Assembly (NCBI RefSeq): GCF_025370935.1
Contig: NC_133482.1
Coordinates: 3,546,911 to 3,610,910 of the forward strand
From: Choristoneura fumiferana
Lineage: Eukaryota > Arthropoda > Insecta > Lepidoptera > Tortricidae
Direction of reading: 5' to 3'
Length of the DNA stretch: 64,000 nucleotides
In this document: positions 58,906 through 64,000 of the stretch, in pieces
Layout of the letters: each line of letters starts with the position of its first letter
How positions within the stretch are numbered: position 1 is the first letter of the stretch
The notes under the pieces: model-generated
Database searches by the model: none
What the model was told of the DNA's origin: nothing
What the model saw: only the letters and a program-made list of their open reading frames with translations
Translations under genes and position numbers: made by a program

Positions 58906-60150
58906 TATGAAGTGTATCTGTATGTTTACGTCTATTACTTTAAGATTTGGGTTGTCTATTGTCAGGCAGTCACTAAAGGTATTGTTTTCTAGATGTATCG
59001 ACGACCAACTCTTGCCTGCTACTTTTGCTGCGTCCCGTGGAAGCTTCGCGATTTCCTAGGACAAAAAGAAGCCGTTAATCTAAAATAGTGTGCGTAGATT
59101 TCAGTCCATTTGCCATTATGTTCAAAATGAGTATTTACTTTATATCAACGATGACGGATATTTTTATAGCATTAAAAGACGGAGAATAAATTACTTTAAT
59201 TTTGATATTATCATGATAGTAAGTAACTATATTTATTTAGGACTTTTAATTATTGTTATAATTTTTTATTGTTTTATTTTTTAGATTTTTATTGTATTTT
59301 TATTTTATACTTAATTGACGTAGGTGTAATTTGTATCATTATTAAATTAATCTCCATGCAATAAAATATTTGCACGCCTGCATGCTGGCCGAATACACTG
59401 TTAAAAATCACAAAATAAGACCTTCCTGTACTGTCTGCAAATAGATACATTTAACGTTGTTTTTTGACGAGAAATGAATAAAGTGTCCCCATTTAGAATT
59501 ATTACTCGTAAGTCAACAAATAATTAAATCGTGCAAACTAGCAACACTGGCAACTAACCGCAACAAAATTGTACAAATCCCAGCTTGAGTCAAAGCCACC
59601 GGCTCAAACTGGAACATCCCAGTAGCTGTATCCAGTCACGACCGCACACTCTGGCTTTTTACTGTTTATTCTTTTTCTTATTCTTCTTTCTTGTTGGTTT
59701 TGTGAAGAATGTAAAGGAATTGACGACTCCATCTGAATCCGTCACGGTTCCGATGACTACGCGACTTTTTTCCGCTACGCAAGCTTCACTGGATATGCAA
59801 CCTTAACTTAATACAGACAAGGGTTGTTTGGAATGTTAAGCTAGTGCAAACCTTTAGATTATAATGACTTATTTACGTTAGGCTTTGCCTCTGTCGTTTG
59901 CTATCGATGTTAAATACGGTTTTTATGTTAGTTTGATTTCTGTTTTAGTGTTTAGATATTACTTTTAAAGTATTGTTGCTTTTAAGCGGTTTTACGTTTC
60001 TATATTAATCAAGTGCGGGTCAGACGCGCACCCCGAAGTTTCGCACAATTTGGAAAGGTATATACGCATATATAATAAACGCAATAAACAGCTGTATCAT
60101 CTAGAGCTAGTAGAGCCCTGTTTTTATTCAAAACTGATAAAATCGTTTTT
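58906..60150. other. No gene recognised
   Basis: AT-rich DNA, with a scrap resembling the RTE-type repeat near 59030-59070 (GTCCCGTGGAAGCTTCGCGA). Frames at 59090-59284 and 59585-59806 lack motifs. Confidence 0.45.
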
Positions 60151-60400
60151 AAATAAATAAATATCACGGGACAATTCACACCAATTGACCTAGTCCCAAG
60201 TAAGCTTAGCAAAGCTTGTTATGTAACTAAGCAACGGATAATATAATATAATAGATAGATACATACTTAAATACATAGTAACACCCAAGACCCGAGAACA
60301 AACATTCGTATTTTTCATACAAATATTCTTCCCCGACACGGGAATCGAACCGGACCTCAAGCTTCGCAGTCAGGTTCTCTAACCACGTGCCATCTGTCGT
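60151..60400 (-). mobile_element. tRNA-headed SINE-B with many single-base deletions
   Basis: Aligns along its length with 14974-15237, but lacks single bases at many places, for example in the B box (GGTTCGATTCCC preceded by CC rather than CCCGG) and A box (TGGCACGTGG for TGGCCTAGTGG). The deletions cluster in this gap-flanking region, so some may be sequencing error. Confidence 0.7.
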
Positions 60401-60419
60401 ATATCTTTGTAATGTACTT

Positions 60420-60495
60420 TATACATCTCATTATCCTTTTATGTTTTAACTTCATGTTGTTTTACGTACAATAAAGAGTTACAATACAATACTGT
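60420..60495 (+). repeat. LINE-type tail
   Basis: CATGTTGTTTTACGTACAAT then AAAGAGTTACAATACAATAC. It has the shared GTACAATAAAGAGTT end, here with an ACAAT repeat. Confidence 0.45.
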
Positions 60496-60604
60496 ACGTT
60501 ATGAGACTGTTTTTAATTAAATTTATTTTTATTATTTGTTTTTGTAGCGGCATAAACAGTTGTCTATCTATTTCGTTTCTTGAGATACACGTTATCCGAT
60601 AAGG

Positions 60605-60854
60605 NNNNNNNNNNNNNNNNNNNNNNNNNNNNNNNNNNNNNNNNNNNNNNNNNNNNNNNNNNNNNNNNNNNNNNNNNNNNNNNNNNNNNNNNNNNNNNNN
60701 NNNNNNNNNNNNNNNNNNNNNNNNNNNNNNNNNNNNNNNNNNNNNNNNNNNNNNNNNNNNNNNNNNNNNNNNNNNNNNNNNNNNNNNNNNNNNNNNNNNN
60801 NNNNNNNNNNNNNNNNNNNNNNNNNNNNNNNNNNNNNNNNNNNNNNNNNNNNNN
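60605..60854. other. Assembly gap, 250 N
   Basis: Run of 250 N directly abutting the tandem array at 60855. Frames reported across it are meaningless. The array probably continues into it. Confidence 0.99.
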
Positions 60855-61548
60855 ATGCTGCAGCCAGGATATCCAGAACACTAGTAGGTACTCTAATAAA
60901 ACTATAGCAGATAATCGTGTTTGGGTTCGTTTTGATCAGTATTTGATTCTACAAACAAAGCAATGATGGCAACAGGATGAGCTGATGCTGCAGCCAGGAT
61001 ATCCAGCACAATAGTACACTCTATAAAAAATAATAGCACATATATCGTGTTTGGATTCGTTTTGATCAGTAATTGATTCTACATACAATGCAGTGGTGGC
61101 AACACGACGAGCTGATGCTGCAGCCAGGATATTCAGCACACCAGTGTACTCTTGAAAAAATAATAGCAGATATGTCGTGTTTAATTCTTTTGATCAGTAT
61201 TTGATAGATTGAGAATACAATGGCAATGGTGGCAACCGATGAGCTGATGTGTGCAAGCCAGGTATCCAGCACACTAGTAATACGTCTATAAAAAAATATA
61301 GCAACATATGTCGTGTTTGGATTCGTTTTGATCAGTATTGGTTCTAGATACAATGCAGTGGTGGCAACACGACGAGCTGATGCTGCAGCCAGGATATCCA
61401 GCACACTAGTAATACTCTTTGGAAAAATAATAGCAGATATGTCGTGTTTGATTCCTTTTGATCAGTATATGATTTCTACCATACAATGCAATGGTGGAAA
61501 CAAGATGAGCTGATGCTGCAGCCCAGGATCCAACACACTAGTACAGTT
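60855..61548 (+). repeat. Tandem array, about 130-bp unit, 5.3 visible copies
   Basis: Units starting ATGCTGCAGCCAGGATATCC begin at 60855, 60985, 61115, 61247, 61380 and 61513, giving periods of 130-133. Each contains TCGTGTTTGGATTCGTTTTG then ATCAGTATTTGATTCTA and GGTGGCAACACGACGAGCTG. Copies differ by substitutions and single-base indels. No frame is kept through the array, so it is a satellite-like non-coding repeat. Confidence 0.85.
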
Positions 61549-61634
61549 TAAAAAATATATATCAAAGTTTAAAAACATGAATAAACACTTAAATTTTAAT
61601 TTAAAAAACCCCCGACTTAAAAAACGCCAGCAAA

Positions 61635-62135
61635 AAATAAAATAAAAGCCCGAAAAAAACGCTGCTTGAAAAGACAATTAAAAAGTAAAAAATAATTATG
61701 CGCTACCTAGCTGTTGCCGCGACTTCATCTGCGAAGAATTCGTTTATCTCTATCCCGCGGGGACTATGCTGATTTCCCGCAAAAATAGCCTAAGTTAATT
61801 TAGTATAAAGTTCTAGTAATATTTTTTATCTAAGCGTTGTCGTGTCCGGGGGACCGTAAGGTTAACATGAAACTAAATATGTTGTATTTTTAAAGTATTA
61901 ACCTTAGCGGTCCCCCGACACCGACAACGCTTAGATAAAAAAATATTACTAGATACTTTATACTAAATTAACTTAGGCTAATTTTGCGGGAAAATCAGCA
62001 TAGTCCGCCGCGGGATAGAGATAAACGAATTCTTCGCAGATGAAGTCGCGGCAACAGCTAGGTAGCGCATAATTATTTTTTAACTTTTTAATTGTCTTTT
62101 TAAGCAGCGTTTTTTTTCGGGCGTTTTTATTTTTC
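61635..62135. repeat. Long palindrome, 231-238-bp arms
   Basis: 61635-61865 and 61898-62135 are near-identical inverted copies around a 32-base loop. Each arm holds an RTE-type repeat head (CCTAGCTGTTGCCGCGACTT, GAAGAATTCGTTTATCTCTA) and a flanking AAAATAATTATGCGC segment. The differences are mostly one-base indels. It could be a true fold-back element or an assembly/sequencing inversion artefact next to a gap. Confidence 0.85.
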
Positions 62136-62226
62136 ATAACCATAGAAACGCTTCATTTACCTCGCCTCGCTCCGCTCAGGTTTTTTAGGCGAGGTAAATG
62201 AAACGTTTCTATTGGTTAATGAAAAA
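62130..62226. repeat. Second hairpin, about 38-bp arms, abutting the palindrome
   Basis: 62130-62167 (TTTTTCATAACCATAGAAAC then GCTTCATTTACCTCGCCT) pairs with 62187-62226 (AGGCGAGGTAAATGAAACGT then TTCTATTGGTTAATGAAAAA) around a loop containing CGCTCCGCTCAGG. It overlaps the outer edge of the long palindrome by a few bases. Confidence 0.7.
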
Positions 62227-62733
62227 CACATTCCTCGCAAATGTAACACATCCTCGCAAATTATTGATGGAGACGTAGCTTTATGCAACGTCGATGAAAT
62301 ATCTAAATTTTGAGAATTTCCATGGAAAAAAAATCCCGTCATTTCAACTCAAATGCTGGATGTAGTTTTCGCATGCAAATCCGCGGGTAAGGACTAGTAA
62401 TTAAATATTCCATCGTTGTCTTTCAATTACTCTTGGACATAACAATGGTGCATTCATTACTGCACATGTGGTTAAATGCAACGTAACTAAATACCGGTAG
62501 GAAACGGGGCAGAACTAATTGTGCATTGTTTCTCCGCTTACCCGCATTTTAGATGTTTGTATAAATACCAATTTAGAGCTCCAGGTGGCGTCCAGTCCGT
62601 GGGATATGCTTAAAATTTTCCAGTATTTTCATACAGAGCATCCACTGTTTAGCGGTGAACGAATTATGTAAATATTATATGTGTATTATATTAATATTAG
62701 TATTACTTCTCGAATAAATTTAGTTCTACTCGT

Positions 62734-62830
62734 ATTAATAATGCGAAAGTTTGAGCAAATTCATGATGAAATTTGGTATGTAGAGAACTGCACATCTGGA
62801 ATAACACTTAGGCTACTTTTTATCTCACTG
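62734..62830 (-). mobile_element. RTE-type tail fragment
   Basis: The minus strand reads ATAAAAAGTAGCCTAAGTGT, ACCAAATTTCATCATGAATT and CTTTCGCATTATTAATACG, the last 100 bp of the family in reverse orientation. Confidence 0.55.
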
Positions 62831-62863
62831 TCCGAAGGAGGGGTTCCTTTTGCGCGTATTATG

Positions 62864-63100
62864 TACTAGCGTTTATTCGCGGCTTCGCACGCGTAAATCA
62901 TTAGATACAGCAGTTGAATTGAAATTCCGGGATTTTATTAAATTCTCGTGGAAATTCCCTAAAACTATATCGTGGTTTTCATTGACGTTAAATTAAAACA
63001 CCCATACCAAATTTCATGACTCTAAGCCCAGCGGTTGTTCTTTATAGATTGTATCCCTATCCCGTGGGAATATCAGGATAAAAAGTATCGGGATAATAGG
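62864..63100 (+). mobile_element. RTE-type retroposon tail
   Basis: TACTAGCGTTTATTCGCGGC, AGCAGTTGAATTGAAATTCC, ACCAAATTTCATGACTCTAA, CCCGTGGGAATATCAGGATA. The sister copy is 4556-4917. The final CGCATTTATAATATTAG is missing. Confidence 0.65.
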
Positions 63101-63154
63101 TATGTCGAAATTTCGAACGCTACTTGACCTAGATTGGTCTTTCAATCAGAGGGT

Positions 63155-63375
63155 CCGTGGGATCGAGTTTTTTCGGTATTTATGTGCGTCATTACATTTG
63201 AAATTTATCATGAACTTTACGGTGAAGGAAACCTGTATACATCTAAAAAGAAATTCAGTAGTGTGTGTGAAGTTCCCAATCCGCACTGGGCCCGCGTGGG
63301 AACTACGGCCCAAACCCTCTCTTTCTGAGAGGAGGCCTGTGCCCAGCAACGGGACGTATATAGGCTAAGATGATA
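63155..63375 (+). mobile_element. SINE-A, head truncated
   Basis: TTGAAATTTATCATGAACTT, GTGTGAAGTTCCCAATCCGC and GGGACGTATATAGGCTAAGA then TGAT follow the SINE-A body. The tRNA head is lost or unrecognisable before 63155. Overlapping frames on both strands here are by-products of SINE sequence. Confidence 0.7.
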
Positions 63376-63422
63376 TAACCGTCGTAAGCCAAGCAGGTAG
63401 TTTCTATCAATGAATTGCAAAG

Positions 63423-63541
63423 CTACTACGAAATTCGAAAATCGAAGTTCGTGTCGTTCGGTTCCTCTGAAACATACTTTTTAATACGAAAGCAAGAGGG
63501 ACGGTACGATACGAACTTCAATTTTCAAACTTCGGAGTAGG
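63423..63541. mobile_element. MITE with GAGGGACGGTACGATACGAA inverted ends
   Basis: 63423-63468 (CTACTACGAAATTCGAAAAT then CGAAGTTCGTGTCG) pairs with 63495-63541 (AGAGGGACGGTACGATACGA then ACTTCAATTTTCAAACTTCG). The short centre is AT-rich. Non-coding; a half copy is at 33557-33612. Confidence 0.7.
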
Positions 63542-63583
63542 CCCTCTGAGCCCGAGGAATCAAGAGAAACACGATGTATGGTA

Positions 63584-63648
63584 NNNNNNNNNNNNNNNNN
63601 NNNNNNNNNNNNNNNNNNNNNNNNNNNNNNNNNNNNNNNNNNNNNNNN
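63584..63648. other. Assembly gap, 65 N
   Basis: Run of 65 N. A SINE-A head on the minus strand begins immediately after it, so part of that SINE probably lies in the gap. Confidence 0.99.
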
Positions 63649-63700
63649 CAAACTTTGGGCTTGAACTCACGATTCTCGGCTTGAAAGGCAATAAGTCAAA
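63649..63700 (-). mobile_element. SINE-A tRNA-like head, partial
   Basis: Minus strand TTTTGACTTATTGCCTTTCA then AGCCGAGAATCGTGAGTTCA and AGCCC parallels the head (GGTTTGACCTAT...CTC...GGGTTCAAACCC) of the copies at 6107 and 45447, with several changes. Confidence 0.5.
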
Positions 63701-63846
63701 ATACAAAATCACTGTTTATAGTTCATGGGCTCTTTTTAACCGAGTTTAAGGAAGGAGTCAACTGTACGTATTTTTTTACCGACTGATAAAATATTTACTT
63801 TATTCTGTTTCATAGTACTTTTTTTATAGCGGCCATAGTTATAGAT

Positions 63847-64000
63847 CATCATCATCATCATCCCAGCCTATAAACGTCCCACTGCTGGCCAGGCTCCTCT
63901 CAGAACAAGAGGGCTTGGGCCATAGTTTCCCACGCGGGCCTAGTGCGGATTGGGAACTTCACACGCACCATTGAATTGCTTCGCAGGTTTGTGCAGGTTC
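63847..64000 (-). mobile_element. SINE-A, running off the window
   Basis: Starts at the (ATC)n end, then CCCAGCCTATAAACGTCCCA, GTGCGGATTGGGAACTTCAC and GAATTGCTTCGCAGGTTTGT. The tRNA head lies beyond 64000. A few internal bases are missing relative to other copies (CTGCTGGCCAGGCTCC for CTGCTGGGCACAGGCCTCC). Confidence 0.75.

Noticed and set aside
60564..60966. Frames of 105 and 128 codons across the N run
   Set aside because: They exist only because N codons contain no stop.
60936..61404. Repeated minus-strand peptides (ILAAASARRVATTALY) in the tandem array
   Set aside because: Units of 130-133 bp do not keep frame from one to the next; the peptides reflect repeat DNA, not a repeat protein.

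Overview
The window is AT-rich, gene-free insect DNA. Its repeat families (two tRNA-headed SINEs, the shared 3' end reading ACCATCAGGTGACC...CTCGTTTGCC, the CCCGCGGCTTCG...TTTATAATATTAGTA repeat, and several LINE 3' tails) are ones I associate with moths and butterflies, so I read it as intergenic or intronic sequence of a lepidopteran. I found no exon, tRNA, rRNA or miRNA gene that I would defend as a working host gene. Nearly all open frames are short and chance-like, or lie in degraded transposon coding sequence.

Layout. 1-5.2 kb holds sparse LINE and SINE scraps. 5.2-9.6 kb is an accessory cluster: a TIR element with a nested retroposon, a SINE, a hAT-like remnant, two more copies of the nested retroposon and an RTE-type tail. 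10-14 kb is mostly unassigned. 14.2-15.9 kb is a nest of LINE pieces plus a SINE. 16-28 kb is a long stretch with few recognisable elements. 28-39 kb is the richest part: a 170-bp direct duplication, three Penelope-like (PLE) remnants, a long-TIR element at a TTAA site, an intact short TIR element, and two long palindromes. 39-58 kb is sparse, with a MITE, a SINE, a LINE 3' end and a 560-bp unclassified element. 58-64 kb is repeat-dense and contains two assembly gaps, a 130-bp tandem array, a very long palindrome and several SINEs.

The most notable theme is fold-back retroposons. Three PLE remnants (29.9, 34.3 and 35.5-36.2 kb) end in the same 3' sequence, are flanked by 15-, 8- and 13-bp target site duplications, and begin with an inverted copy of their own 3' region. 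The largest also encodes the C-terminal part of a GIY-YIG-type endonuclease, and two carry a hammerhead-like fold. A second, unclassified retroposon family (5.5, 8.1 and 8.9 kb) has the same geometry: one shared 3' end, heads inverted at different breakpoints, and 13- and 10-bp duplications where I could find them. This looks like 5' inversion during target-primed reverse transcription in two unrelated families.

No operon-like or pathway-like cooperation between genes can be described here. Coordinates of old repeats are approximate to a few bases, and all family names rest on motif recognition without a database search.
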